Assembly (NCBI GenBank): GCA_004561775.1 | Contig: SFUD01000001.1 | Coordinates: 1-35,473 of the forward strand | Source: a bacterium | Lineage (GTDB): Bacteria; Bacteroidota; Bacteroidia; Bacteroidales; UBA932 | Length of the DNA: 35,473 nt | Reading direction: 5' to 3' | Part shown: in pieces, positions 20,023 through 29,791 of the stretch | How the letters are laid out: each line of letters begins with the position of its first letter | How positions within the stretch are numbered: position 1 is the first letter of the stretch | The notes under the pieces: generated by a model | Seen by the model: only the letters and a program-made list of their open reading frames with translations | Databases searched by the model: none | What the model was told of the DNA's origin: nothing | Translations under genes and position numbers: made by a program

Positions 20023-21048
20023 ATGATACCTATTTGGAAAGACAAAGATGTGATACTCACCCCGGATGCCACAGGCAGAGTGCCTTTTACCATTATGGTA
20101 GATGGCTCAAGCGCATACCTTGGGGTTGCCGTATCTAAAGGCATAGGAAATTGCGAGGTGAGGGTAAATGATATTGTTGCGGATTACATGTACAATATCA
20201 TTCCCTCATCATTCACCCCGGATGGAGGCTTGTCCGAGGCGGAGGACACCGCATACAATGTGGCTCTGCCTGTGCAGGTCATAGACCGCAATGATGGCGC
20301 ATCCAAGATGTCGGATGTGTTCAAGTACGATTGGTCCTATGACAACGCAGTCTCCGCAGTCACCAAGTTCTCCGACCCTATCAATGGCCGCATAGACCCA
20401 AGGATGCCCTTGATGTGGACATCCTATGTAGGTGCAGATACCACCATTGAGATTGTCGGATATGCCCGGACAGGAGATTTCCTTTATGAGGACTACAACA
20501 ATGACTACTCCGCATCCAATGTAGAGGACCATCTTACTATAAATGTGGCAGAGGGGGCGCACAACATATACCTCTATGGTGCGGATGTGGCAAAATACCA
20601 ATGGTTGGTACGAGATGAGGATGGGTTTGTGTACAAGGTGGTGACCCCTTGCCACCGCTATGCCCTGTACTATGTCAATGCCTATGGAGGCATAGATTTC
20701 CTCCTCCTTGAGGGGACTTGCAAGATGCAGGACAACCTCACCCGGTACACAACCAAAAAGACCTACAACAACTCCACCCCATCCGCAAGGGGCAAGGCGG
20801 AGTACCTCAATGAACAGGTCCGAGTATACACCCTCAACACAGGATTGATGACCGAGGCAGAGGCCTCCAAGATGCATCACCTGTTGGAGTCTACCAATGT
20901 GTGCTTATGGGACAATGTAGAGGGTGTGATGCGCCCTGTAGTCCTTACTGACAATAATGTGGCCCACAAGACCTATAAGGGCGAGGGCCGCAATCTTATT
21001 CGTTACACCATCACCGCAGAACTCGCAAGAGATAGGCAAAGGAGATAG
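20023..21048 (+). CDS. Distal tail-like structural protein
   Basis: 341 residues, predicted mainly beta with several aromatic clusters (YLYGADVAKYQWL, RYALYYVNAYGGIDFLLLEG). YVNAYGG(I/W)D is a recurring motif of Bacteroidetes phage tail-tip proteins that precede the large tail hub protein. It likely forms the ring joining tail tube to tip. First gene of a late transcription unit with its own late-type promoter. No signal peptide. Confidence 0.7.
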   Translation: MIPIWKDKDVILTPDATGRVPFTIMVDGSSAYLGVAVSKGIGNCEVRVNDIVADYMYNIIPSSFTPDGGLSEAEDTAYNVALPVQVIDRNDGASKMSDVFKYDWSYDNAVSAVTKFSDPINGRIDPRMPLMWTSYVGADTTIEIVGYARTGDFLYEDYNNDYSASNVEDHLTINVAEGAHNIYLYGADVAKYQWLVRDEDGFVYKVVTPCHRYALYYVNAYGGIDFLLLEGTCKMQDNLTRYTTKKTYNNSTPSARGKAEYLNEQVRVYTLNTGLMTEAEASKMHHLLESTNVCLWDNVEGVMRPVVLTDNNVAHKTYKGEGRNLIRYTITAELARDRQRR

Positions 21049-21050
21049 AT

Positions 21051-24000
21051 ATGGAACTGAAACTCTACATTGCAGGGACACAGGTAGACCTCAATAGTGA
21101 CAACCTCATCCTGTGGAACTATACGCAGGAGGACCTTGCCAATCCTGCCATAGTCAAGAACTCATACTCACAACAAATCACCCTCCCCGGCACACCAACC
21201 AACAATACCCTGTTCGGTGACATCTACCGCCTTGACAGGTCGCAGTTGATAACAGGTAGCGAGGGCGGGGTGGCTTTCAATCCATCCAAGCGCACCTCCT
21301 TTGAGATACGCAATGACAAGGATGAGGTGTTGGAGTCTGGATATATGAAATTGGACAAGGTGACAAAAAGGGGAGGCACACAAGAGTATGCCATAACCCT
21401 GTATGGCGGCCTTGGCTCATTTTTCTATGCCCTGTCCTACGATGACAATGGAAACAAGAGGACACTTGCTGACTTGAGGTATCTATCCACAGGAAACAAG
21501 GATAATGAGTTGGACTTTCTCATCAATGCCTCCTTTGTGCAGTCCTGTTGGTCAAGATTGGATGGTGATGACCCAGACTACCCGGAACAGGTGGCCGATG
21601 TCATTAACTTTGCGCCTTGCTACAATGGCATCCCGGACAACTTTGATGCTGACAAAGGACTCATTGACCCTGCGACTTGTGGATTGCCTACATCCGTATT
21701 GGTTGATGGTGTCACATATACCACCAAAGGAGGGTATACCCTTGTGGAACTCCCGGAGGCGGTCACCGAGTGGGCGGCCAAAGACCTGCGCTCATACCTG
21801 CAGAGGCCTGTGTTCTCCATCAAGGCGTTCCTCAACGCCCTCACCAACCCAGATAACTGCGGAGGATACTCCTTTGATTGTTCCGAGTTGATGGACTCCC
21901 ATTTCACTTATGGTGGCTTGTGGATGACATTGCCCCTGTTGCCCTCCCTGCCGACATATAGGCGAGAGAGTCACACCCTCAACCTCACCACAAGCGGGGG
22001 TGTGACACCTGGGGATAACTATATCCCTATCACCCTTGGGGAAACCCTGCCTGCCAATACAAAGGTGGATATTAACTACAATGTAAAATTAGCATTCTAT
22101 TGTCCAGATGCGGCCTCTGCAGGGGCAGCAAGGATTAGTCTTATGCGGAATACGCATACTCAAAGCGGTTCTTGGAATTACTATAACCAAGATGCAATGG
22201 GCCTATTTGTTCAGTTGGTGGCTTATGATGCTCAAGGCAACCCTCTTACTGCATCAAAGGTAGTCTGCATAGGCAGTTACGAGGGCCAACGCACATCCAT
22301 TGGAGTTACAACAGGTATTCCAAAGAGTGCAAAAGAAAGGGCAAAGATTGTTGGGTTTACCCCTCACTTTACCGACCTTGAGGATGTGTGGGGTGACTAT
22401 ATCTCCGCATCTCCAAATGCCGACAACATCAACAGGAGGCTTACAACCAACTACTATGACTTTCCGCAGGAGTTGTCATTCAGTCTTTCCGCCTACGATA
22501 TTGCCTCGCTCCGCCTATATGTCACACCATATCATTGGTACAACTATCATAAAGAGGGATGGTGGCCTTGGCAACGCTATACGGATGAGGATGGCACATA
22601 TGGCATCAATGCGCAGAAAGTGATTGCAAATGGCGTAAAATCATACACAGGCTATGAGGGAGCGGCAGGCACGCAACCGAATACCGCAGAGTACCAGACA
22701 TCGGACACATTGAGGAGTGGTGCAAAAATCACCAAGGCATCCCTCTTGTCCACCGACTACACCCCTGCGGACCTCCTCCTGTCTCTCACCAAGATGTTTG
22801 GCTTTACCTACACCTATGACAGGGCAACCAAGAGGGTCAAGGTGATGCACCGCAACTCATTCTATCAAGATGAGACTATTGACCTGTCCGGCAGGATTGA
22901 CAGGTCCAAAGACATCTCTATCAACCCTCTCGTATTTGATACAAAATGGCTATCAATGGAGACCGAGATGGTGGGAGGCGAGTTTGCTGATACCTACGAG
23001 GCTCTATATGGTGTCCCCTTTGGCGTTCAGCGCATAGACACCGGGTATGATTTCAATGCGGAGACCAAGGCTCTTATGTCATCCATTGTAGTCAAGGGTG
23101 CGGTTACATCACTTGAGTATGGCAAATACTACAATGATGTTACACAGGATGGGGTGTTCCGCCCATCTCCGTTCCTTACTGCAGGGTGTAAGCATACCCT
23201 GTGGTCCACAGGCGGTCTCTCTACCGAGTTGAATGTCCCTGTGCCACCCTCCCCGGTCATATACTACTACGGAGAGGAGGATGCCGCTTTGCCGGGATAT
23301 GACTATGCTCTTGACAGGAAACTGCAACTCCACGATGAGGATAACAAGCCTATAGATGGTGATGGTATCCTTGTGCACCTCAACTCTTGGGGCAACTACC
23401 CATATTTCAAGGTGTCCGATGACTCCGCCACAATGAACAACCTAAATGATGGCAAGGCCTGTTGGATTTTGACCGCAGGTCCTGCATATGGCAACCATCT
23501 GCGCATTCCTATCTTTTCCAGATACTCCGATGGAGATGGATGGCTTATAGATGTCTCTCTGGATTTTGGCAGAACAAGGGAACTCAACGCCCCCGGTCTT
23601 GTCTATTCCCAAAATGATGTCACAATCTATGAGAGGGGTTGGAAAAGGTATTTGACTGACAGGTACGATGTGAATACGAGGGTGGTAACCTGTTATGTGG
23701 ACCTCCGAGGAATGAGGGTCGGGCAGGACCTGTTGCGCAAGTTCTACCATTTTGACAACGCCCTCTGGGTGCTTAACAAAATCGTGAACTATTCCCTCAC
23801 CTCCAACGCACCTGTACAATGCGAATTTGTCAAGGTGCAGGATAAGAGTGCCTATACCGAGGGTCAAAACTACGGCCTTGAGCATCCATTCTATGAGGAG
23901 GATGATGTAGAGTTGAGTGGGTCGGTAGTCAAATGGCTCAAGGATACGCATAGGATAGGCTTTTATGGGGACAAGACCAACTCCGCCGGGGCAGGGTATG

Positions 24001-24269
24001 GGTATGTGAAACTACGCATCCTCCGAGAGTGTAATGTCTATATTGCTCCATCCACCGAGGCATCATATGACATAGGGTATATCTGCAAGGAGCATCCTTG
24101 CCTCACAAAGACCGAGATTGAGAATGATGCCGACTTGTATACCTCTGGGGCATCCGTAAGTGCTGACTTTCATTGCGCTGCAGGTGATACCCTGTACATC
24201 GGATATACCAAGGACTCTACTGCGGTTAATGGTGATGATAAGGTGACATTCTATTTTAATGAAATATAG
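21051..24269 (+). CDS. Large tail-tip / hub protein
   Basis: 1072 residues, the longest gene. The N-terminal domain (about 1-110, MELKLYIAGTQVDL, then SYSQQITLPGTPTNNTLFG) recalls the hub domain of Bacteroidetes phage tail-tip proteins; the rest is beta-rich with carbohydrate-binding-like character, rich in Trp, Tyr and Gly, and no enzymatic motif that I can see. It stands between the distal tail-like gene and the tape measure. Residues about 335-430 use more A/T-rich codons (see findings). It may expose a further receptor-binding region in addition to the DGR target. Confidence 0.75.
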   Translation: MELKLYIAGTQVDLNSDNLILWNYTQEDLANPAIVKNSYSQQITLPGTPTNNTLFGDIYRLDRSQLITGSEGGVAFNPSKRTSFEIRNDKDEVLESGYMKLDKVTKRGGTQEYAITLYGGLGSFFYALSYDDNGNKRTLADLRYLSTGNKDNELDFLINASFVQSCWSRLDGDDPDYPEQVADVINFAPCYNGIPDNFDADKGLIDPATCGLPTSVLVDGVTYTTKGGYTLVELPEAVTEWAAKDLRSYLQRPVFSIKAFLNALTNPDNCGGYSFDCSELMDSHFTYGGLWMTLPLLPSLPTYRRESHTLNLTTSGGVTPGDNYIPITLGETLPANTKVDINYNVKLAFYCPDAASAGAARISLMRNTHTQSGSWNYYNQDAMGLFVQLVAYDAQGNPLTASKVVCIGSYEGQRTSIGVTTGIPKSAKERAKIVGFTPHFTDLEDVWGDYISASPNADNINRRLTTNYYDFPQELSFSLSAYDIASLRLYVTPYHWYNYHKEGWWPWQRYTDEDGTYGINAQKVIANGVKSYTGYEGAAGTQPNTAEYQTSDTLRSGAKITKASLLSTDYTPADLLLSLTKMFGFTYTYDRATKRVKVMHRNSFYQDETIDLSGRIDRSKDISINPLVFDTKWLSMETEMVGGEFADTYEALYGVPFGVQRIDTGYDFNAETKALMSSIVVKGAVTSLEYGKYYNDVTQDGVFRPSPFLTAGCKHTLWSTGGLSTELNVPVPPSPVIYYYGEEDAALPGYDYALDRKLQLHDEDNKPIDGDGILVHLNSWGNYPYFKVSDDSATMNNLNDGKACWILTAGPAYGNHLRIPIFSRYSDGDGWLIDVSLDFGRTRELNAPGLVYSQNDVTIYERGWKRYLTDRYDVNTRVVTCYVDLRGMRVGQDLLRKFYHFDNALWVLNKIVNYSLTSNAPVQCEFVKVQDKSAYTEGQNYGLEHPFYEEDDVELSGSVVKWLKDTHRIGFYGDKTNSAGAGYGYVKLRILRECNVYIAPSTEASYDIGYICKEHPCLTKTEIENDADLYTSGASVSADFHCAAGDTLYIGYTKDSTAVNGDDKVTFYFNEI

Positions 24270-24272
24270 ACT

Positions 24273-26825
24273 ATGGCAACAACCGAAACCAAAATCATAC
24301 TGAATGCCGAGACCGGGCAGGCGGTTAAGAATGTCCGGGAACTGCAGGATACCATCAAGGCATACAAGCAGGCTCTGGCCGATGAGAATGCGACTGCAGA
24401 GGAGAACAGGGCCACCGCAGCGAAACTTGCGGAGGCGCAGGGCGTATTGCGTGATGTGATGAACTCCTCCAACCTCACTCTTGAGGAGGCAAGAAAGGGC
24501 ATCAATACCGCCAATATGTCCTACAATGACCTTGTGCATACAATGGCCGACCTTACCAAGGTGTGGCGCAGCACCACCGATGAGGTGGCGAGGGCGCAGA
24601 TTGGTAGCCAGATAAACCAAATCAACAACAAACTCAAGGAACTTGATGCTACCAAAGGCACTTTCCAAAGGAATGTGGGTAACTATGGCAACCAACTTGG
24701 GCAGGCGTTCACGCAGGTAGGCTCTATTGTCGGAGGCCCATTCCAAAAGGCCGTAATGGCAGGCAACAACGCCCTCAAGGTGATGTCTGCCAACCCAATT
24801 ATGCTCATCCTTACCGCCATTGTGACTATCCTCCAAAAGGTTATAGATGCCCTCAAGAGTTCCGAGGAGAATACGAATGCGATGAACACCGCAATGGCGG
24901 CCTTTGCCCCAATAGGTGATGCCGTTACCAAGATACTGCAGGCGATAGGTAGTGCAGTTGCTTGGGTTGTTAGCGGCCTGTCCAAGTTGGTGTCCGCAAT
25001 TATCGGCACTACCGAGGCAATGGCAGAGAGGCAGAGGATTGCGGAGATGGAGATTGAACTCACCAAGAGGCAGAGGGAAAACATCATCAAGAATGCGGAG
25101 GCAGAGAGGGATGCTGCAAGGCTCAAGGCAGAGGCTGCAGAGAAAGACAAACTCACCTCCGAGGAGAGGCTTGCCCTCCTTGAGGAGTCCGCCAAGAAAG
25201 AGAATGAGATTGCGCAGAGGGCCTACGAGGATGCCAAATTAGCCTATGAGATACAAAAGGCCAAAAACGCCCTCACCGCCTCATCTGCGGAGGAAAAGCA
25301 AAAGGAGGCGGAGGCTTATGCCGCTATGGTCAAGGCGGAAACCGACTACTACAAGAAAATCAAAGAGACCGCATCCCAGATGGCCGAGACTCGCAAGAAA
25401 ATGGCCGATGATGCCAAGAAAGCAGCCAAGGAGAGGCAGGATGCATTGAGAGCGCAGGTGCAAGCGGAAAAGGATTTGATTGAGCAAGAGATTGAACTTG
25501 CAGTCAAAGGTAGCGAGGAGGAACTGCGCCTCAAGAAAGAGAAACTCAAAAAGGACCTCATACTCGCACAGGGTGATGCCCGGACCAAGATTAAGGACAA
25601 GACCATCCTTGCCCAGACCCTTGCCAACCTGCAGACCAAGTACAACCGAGATGAGCAAAAGTTGGAGAGGGAACATCAAAAGACTTTGCAATCTATCCGT
25701 ATACAGGGCCTCAAGAATATTGCCAACCGATATGCCGAGGGTACACTTGAATACCTCAAGGCAATGGCCGATGTGCGCAAGCAGGAGATGGCCGATGTGC
25801 AGAGAGAGGAGGGTGAGACTATGGAGTCATATCACGCCCGCAGACTCGCCTCTCAAAAGGCTTATTACGATGCCATATCCGCCCTCAATAAGGAAAAGGT
25901 AAGAGAGTCTACCCTCAACCTTGAACTTGCCTATGCACAGGGTGTGCAGTCCACCGAGAATGCACTCGCCTTTGAGATGCAGATGGCGGAGGCAAGGGCC
26001 GAGGCTATAGAGAAACTTGGCAAACAGGTCGGAGAGACCGAGGCCGACTACCTCATACGCCTTGCACAGGCAAGGAATGAGGCGGCACAGGCCACCGACA
26101 ACTATATCAACTATACGGAGGAGCAGGAGAGGTTGCATCTGGAGAATAGGATGAATACCCTGCAGGAGGGGTCATTAGAGTACCTGTCCGCAGCCATAGA
26201 CCTCAAGGCCTTTGAACTTGACACCCTGCACAAGATGGAGGAGGAGAGCGATGAGGAGTTCTATGCCCGCAAGATAGCCGCAGAGAAAGCCTACATTGAG
26301 TCCAAAAAGGCCCTCACCTCGCAGCAAATTGCCCTTGCTCAACAATCGGTATCCGCAGTCTCCGGCATCCTTGGCTCACTCGCAGACATCTATGAGAGTG
26401 ATACCGATGCCACCGAGGCGGAACTGAAAAAGGCCAAGAATATGCGCATAGCAGGTGCGACTATTGATATGTTGAGTGGTGTTGTAACCGCCATCTCTAC
26501 TGCAATGCAACTTGGCCCTATTGCCGGACCTATTATGGGAGCAATCAATTCTGCCGCAGTCATTGCTGCAGGTGTTGCGAACATTACCAAAATCAAGCAG
26601 CAGTCCACATCCAAGAATGCCTCATCATCGCAGACTCCTACCACCGCACAGGTGTCTGCCCCTGTCATCGGTAGCGAGATGCAGGCGGTGCGCAATGTCA
26701 CATCTGCCTCCGAGGAGGACCGCCTCAATCAAATGGCATCCGACCAGAGAGTTGTCCTTGTGATGTCCGACCTTGAGGTCAAGCAGGCACAAAAGAGGGT
26801 GCAGGTGGCAGAGTCATCATTCTAA
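24273..26825 (+). CDS. Tape measure protein
   Basis: 850 residues. Long coiled coils (about 1-160 and 255-700, very rich in Ala, Lys, Glu) with hydrophobic segments near 175-195, 225-247 and 726-770, the layout of siphophage tape measures. Length predicts a tail near 125 nm by the usual 1.5 A per residue rule. Alternative reading frames in this region are codon shadows. It lies downstream of the tail-tip genes and upstream of the head genes, the reverse of the usual order. Confidence 0.92.
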   Translation: MATTETKIILNAETGQAVKNVRELQDTIKAYKQALADENATAEENRATAAKLAEAQGVLRDVMNSSNLTLEEARKGINTANMSYNDLVHTMADLTKVWRSTTDEVARAQIGSQINQINNKLKELDATKGTFQRNVGNYGNQLGQAFTQVGSIVGGPFQKAVMAGNNALKVMSANPIMLILTAIVTILQKVIDALKSSEENTNAMNTAMAAFAPIGDAVTKILQAIGSAVAWVVSGLSKLVSAIIGTTEAMAERQRIAEMEIELTKRQRENIIKNAEAERDAARLKAEAAEKDKLTSEERLALLEESAKKENEIAQRAYEDAKLAYEIQKAKNALTASSAEEKQKEAEAYAAMVKAETDYYKKIKETASQMAETRKKMADDAKKAAKERQDALRAQVQAEKDLIEQEIELAVKGSEEELRLKKEKLKKDLILAQGDARTKIKDKTILAQTLANLQTKYNRDEQKLEREHQKTLQSIRIQGLKNIANRYAEGTLEYLKAMADVRKQEMADVQREEGETMESYHARRLASQKAYYDAISALNKEKVRESTLNLELAYAQGVQSTENALAFEMQMAEARAEAIEKLGKQVGETEADYLIRLAQARNEAAQATDNYINYTEEQERLHLENRMNTLQEGSLEYLSAAIDLKAFELDTLHKMEEESDEEFYARKIAAEKAYIESKKALTSQQIALAQQSVSAVSGILGSLADIYESDTDATEAELKKAKNMRIAGATIDMLSGVVTAISTAMQLGPIAGPIMGAINSAAVIAAGVANITKIKQQSTSKNASSSQTPTTAQVSAPVIGSEMQAVRNVTSASEEDRLNQMASDQRVVLVMSDLEVKQAQKRVQVAESSF

Positions 26826-26828
26826 ACC

Positions 26829-26856
26829 TTTACGATTTCAATGGATTTTATATTTA
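26829..26856 (+). promoter_or_regulatory. Late-type promoter copy 3
   Basis: TTTAC at 26829-26833 and TATATTTA at 26849-26856, 20 bases apart start to start, with GGATTT before the box. The next ATG (26864) begins 7 bases after the box, so the message would be leaderless or nearly so. Confidence 0.7.
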
Positions 26857-26863
26857 CAAGTGT

Positions 26864-28102
26864 ATGGCAACAATAGTGACAATAGATGGCATCCCTGTAT
26901 ACGATGCAATTATCTCCGACTCCTCGCAGGGTATGGACAAGATTTCTCTTGTAGATGCCCCTGCGGTGATGTCCGATTTCCTAAAGTTCAAAGAGCAAGA
27001 CAAGCAGGTCCTCTTTTCGGTAGCGGATGAGGATAAGAGACTTGTGTACGGAGTCATTATGAGGGCCGATTTCCCTATCTACCGCAAGGATGAGCAGATG
27101 GGGGAGTTTTACATCATCTACAAAGCAGACACCATACGCCAGATGGCCGAGAAATACCTTGCAGATGGCAAGTGTAACAACATCAATTTGATGCACCAAG
27201 ATGGTAGTGATGTGGATGGAGTGCAGATGGTGCAGTATTTCATCAAGGACTCCGCAATGGGTGTCTGCCCGGCAGGCTTTGACAACATCTCCGATGGCAG
27301 CCTCTTTGGCGAGTTTCACATCACCAATGATGAGGTGTGGGCCAAGGTTAAGGATGGTACATACAAAGGCTTTTCATTGGAGGGATACTTTGACCTCATC
27401 CCGGAGACCAACGAAAAGGATGTGCAAAGCATTGTAGACACCCTTGCAGGTGCATTTAGCAGACTATTCAAACAATCATTCAATATGACAAAACTTGAAA
27501 AAATCAAGGCCGCACTTGCCAAGATATTGGTAGAGTGCGCAAATTGCACTACCGACAAGGGTATCCTGTATTGGGATGGTGATGACACCCTTGCAGTTGA
27601 TATGCCTGTCTTTACGGATGAGGCCAAGACTACCCCTGCGGAGGATGGTGACTACATCAAGGAGGATGGCTCTACCATTGTTGTCAAGGATGGCAAGGTG
27701 TCCGAAATCAAGCCAAAGGTTGAGGACAAGCCTGTTGAAAACGCAGATGAAAATGAGCCTGCAGCCGAGGGTGGAAACGATGAGCCTGCAGCCGGGAATG
27801 AGCCATCTGCAGATGGTGGTGACGGAGGAAATGCCGACTCCGACATTGAAAAGAGGATAGCATCTCTTGAGTCCATAGTGGCAAAGATTGCGGAGTGGCT
27901 TGGCATTATCGTAGTACACGATAAGGAGAGCGCAGTAACCGAGTCCTTTGCCGCCCAGATGGCAAGTATAAAGGCGGAGATTGCTGCCCTCAAGAAAACC
28001 CCTGCCGCACCGAGTGCGCACGAGGCTTTCAAAAAAATGTCTGCGGAGGACACCACAACCACCCCCGGTGACAGGAGATGCGTTACTCGCAAGACCCTTT
28101 AA
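26864..28102 (+). CDS. Prohead protease fused to scaffold (XkdF-like)
   Basis: 412 residues. The N-terminal two thirds follow the XkdF-type prohead protease pattern: ISLVDAPAVMSDFLKF (about 26-41), GEFYIIYKADTIRQMAEKYL, NNINLMHQDGSDVDG, and DEVWAKVKDGTYKGFSLEGYF (spread over about 156-186), where the His and Ser can serve as catalytic residues. From about residue 230 the sequence turns acidic and low-complexity (Glu/Gly/Asn/Ala-rich) with an oligomerisation helix (IASLESIVAKIAEWLG), which suits a scaffold. Direct repeats in 27750-27800 encode NDEPAAxxNEPx units. A terminator follows. It should cleave the scaffold during head maturation. Confidence 0.82.
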   Translation: MATIVTIDGIPVYDAIISDSSQGMDKISLVDAPAVMSDFLKFKEQDKQVLFSVADEDKRLVYGVIMRADFPIYRKDEQMGEFYIIYKADTIRQMAEKYLADGKCNNINLMHQDGSDVDGVQMVQYFIKDSAMGVCPAGFDNISDGSLFGEFHITNDEVWAKVKDGTYKGFSLEGYFDLIPETNEKDVQSIVDTLAGAFSRLFKQSFNMTKLEKIKAALAKILVECANCTTDKGILYWDGDDTLAVDMPVFTDEAKTTPAEDGDYIKEDGSTIVVKDGKVSEIKPKVEDKPVENADENEPAAEGGNDEPAAGNEPSADGGDGGNADSDIEKRIASLESIVAKIAEWLGIIVVHDKESAVTESFAAQMASIKAEIAALKKTPAAPSAHEAFKKMSAEDTTTTPGDRRCVTRKTL

Positions 28103-28132
28103 CCTCAAATCTCTCTAATAATTTCATCATCT

Positions 28133-28163
28133 GGGCCTCCTGCCGCCAAGGGAGGCCCTTTTT
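28133..28163 (+). terminator. Intrinsic terminator before the capsid gene
   Basis: An 8-bp stem GGGCCTCC/GGAGGCCC with a 10-base loop followed by TTTTT. It separates the protease unit from the capsid unit and stands 29 bases before the next promoter. Confidence 0.88.
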
Positions 28164-28191
28164 ATGGCCTATTTTGCCCTGTAACGAAAAT

Positions 28192-28219
28192 TTTACAGGC
28201 GGATGGGATTTTATATTTA
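28192..28219 (+). promoter_or_regulatory. Late-type promoter copy 4 (capsid)
   Basis: TTTAC at 28192-28196 and TATATTTA at 28212-28219, 20 bases apart start to start, with GGGATTT before the box. It leads to a short leader before the ATG at 28251. The ATG at 28222-28224 is followed at once by a stop codon and is not a start. Confidence 0.72.
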
Positions 28220-28250
28220 CAATGTAGAGACACCAAATAAAACAATCTAT

Positions 28251-29168
28251 ATGGCAACATCACCTATCGTTACAGGTCTTACAGGTTATGTAGAGCAGAA
28301 CCGAGACCTCATCCGCAGTACCTCCATCATCGGTAGCCGTACTGCGCAGTTATTCACCAAGCAGAGTGGAGTGAAAGGTAGCGCAGCCATCAATATCCTC
28401 TCTACCGCCATCTCCTTTGGCAATGGCGCAGAGTGCGGATGGAATGAGGCAGGCAGCCAGACTCTCTCGCAGCGAGTAATCGTTACCGGGCAGGTAAAGG
28501 TCAATATGGCCTACTGCGAAAAGAAACTTATCGGCACTTGGGCCGAAAAGCAGGTAGAAATCAAGGCAGACCCAAAGGCTCTCCCATTTGAGGAGGACTT
28601 TATGAATGGGGTTGTAGAGGGCATACAGGATGCTCTTGAAAAGGCCCTCTGGCAGGGTGACACCACATCAAGCGATGTCAATCTCAAGAGGTTTGATGGT
28701 ATGCTCAAGGTCCTTGCCAATGCAGAGGGTGTACTTGCAGAGACCATCGCATCCAACACCTCTTACATCAACGCAGTAAAGCAGGTGCTTATGGCAATGC
28801 CTGCAAAGACCCTCAAGGATGATGCAGTCATCTTCTGCGCCCCAGAGTTCCTGCGCAACTATGAGCAGGCTCTTGTGGCTGCCAACCTGTACCACTTTGT
28901 GCCGGGTAAGGATTACGAGGACATCACCATACCGGGTAGCAATGTCAAACTCGTATCGGTTGCAGGCCTTGTGGGCATCAAGAAACTCGTAGCAGGCCGC
29001 CTCTCCAATTTCTTCTATGGCTATGACATAGAGGATGCACCAGAGTCCTTTGACCTGTGGTACTCCAAGGACAACAGGGAGTTCCGCCTTGCAGTTGAGT
29101 TCAACGCAGGTGTACAGGTTGCATTCCCTGCAGAGGTTGTAGTTGGTACTTACACTACCCTCTCGTAG
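28251..29168 (+). CDS. Major capsid protein (HK97-fold likely)
   Basis: 305 residues from the ATG at 28251. An upstream start at 28203 would read through the promoter and is rejected. N-terminal part: PIVTGLTGYVEQNRDLIRST; a Gly-rich middle (QGDTTSSDVNLKRFDGMLKV); a C-terminal half with a strong beta pattern (VPGKDYEDITIPGSNVKLVSV). Position after the protease/scaffold, its own promoter, and abundance-type codons all suit a major capsid protein. No catalytic motif. It is followed by a GC-rich hairpin and the tail tube gene. Confidence 0.85.
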   Translation: MATSPIVTGLTGYVEQNRDLIRSTSIIGSRTAQLFTKQSGVKGSAAINILSTAISFGNGAECGWNEAGSQTLSQRVIVTGQVKVNMAYCEKKLIGTWAEKQVEIKADPKALPFEEDFMNGVVEGIQDALEKALWQGDTTSSDVNLKRFDGMLKVLANAEGVLAETIASNTSYINAVKQVLMAMPAKTLKDDAVIFCAPEFLRNYEQALVAANLYHFVPGKDYEDITIPGSNVKLVSVAGLVGIKKLVAGRLSNFFYGYDIEDAPESFDLWYSKDNREFRLAVEFNAGVQVAFPAEVVVGTYTTLS

Positions 29169-29174
29169 TTGACT

Positions 29175-29198
29175 GGGGAGGGTAACCCCCTCCCCTTT
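29175..29198 (+). terminator. GC-rich hairpin after the capsid gene
   Basis: A perfect 8-bp stem GGGGAGGG/CCCTCCCC (29175-29182, 29188-29195) with loop TAACC and a TTT tail, 6 bases after the stop. Same family as the three accessory-block hairpins. It may lower downstream expression relative to the capsid. Confidence 0.68.
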
Positions 29199-29224
29199 AT
29201 GTTTAACCTTAATACGCACTCACT

Positions 29225-29737
29225 ATGTCTTGTAGTCAAACACTTTCCGGCATCGCAAGGGACTGCGCTGCATCAATGGGCGGTATTGCAGAGGTACTTA
29301 TCTGCAACCACGATGAAATTACTGCTGTTACCCTCTCCGATGGCATTGTGTCCGCAATCACTACGGCCACAAGCAAAAAGTTCAAGAAATACGCATTCCG
29401 CCCCGGCACAGGCTCAATGACCTCAACCCTCAATGTAGACCCTGCCAACGGAGTGAACTATGTGTCTACTGAACTCGTATTGCAGTTTAATAGAATGGAG
29501 ACAACCAAAAGGGTAGAAATGGCTGCCCTCGCCACCAATGACCTTGCAGTCATTGTCAAAGACAACAACGGCAAGTATTGGTATCTGGGATATGATGAGC
29601 CTGTAAGCGCATCCGCAGGTGATGGTGTAACAGGACAGGCAAGGGGAGATGCCAACAAGTATGGTATCACCTTGCAGGACAACTCCCACGAATTTCCTTA
29701 CGAGGTGGCAGAGGAGGTCATTGCTACTATCCTTTAG
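29225..29737 (+). CDS. Major tail tube-like protein
   Basis: 170 residues, beta-rich. MSCSQTLSGIARDCAASMGG, RPGTGSMTSTLNVDPANG, AVIVKDNNGKYWYLGYDEPV and GVTGQARGDANKYGITL give an alternating pattern like tail tube proteins of Bacteroidetes phages (KDxNGKYWxxGYD is a repeated motif there). Position after the capsid gene also fits a head decoration protein, but the motif favours the tail tube. Leader contains CCTTAATACG. Followed by a terminator. Confidence 0.65.
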   Translation: MSCSQTLSGIARDCAASMGGIAEVLICNHDEITAVTLSDGIVSAITTATSKKFKKYAFRPGTGSMTSTLNVDPANGVNYVSTELVLQFNRMETTKRVEMAALATNDLAVIVKDNNGKYWYLGYDEPVSASAGDGVTGQARGDANKYGITLQDNSHEFPYEVAEEVIATIL

Positions 29738-29759
29738 TCCATCTCACCCTCACCCTATT

Positions 29760-29787
29760 CACCCGGTCCGAAATGGCCGGGTGTTTT
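29760..29787 (+). terminator. Intrinsic terminator
   Basis: A 9-bp stem CACCCGGTC/GGCCGGGTG (one T-G pair) closed by a CGAAAT loop and followed by TTTT. It ends the capsid/tail-tube unit 5 bases before the next promoter element. Confidence 0.85.
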
Positions 29788-29791
29788 GCTC

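Noticed and set aside
22140..22200. Second VR in the tail hub gene (Asn/Tyr-rich stretch)
   Set aside because: There is no alignable TR-like flank or IMH; similarity is only in composition.
28203..28250. Upstream start for the major capsid gene
   Set aside because: The region holds the late-type promoter, and the ATG at 28251 gives a conventional capsid N-terminus.
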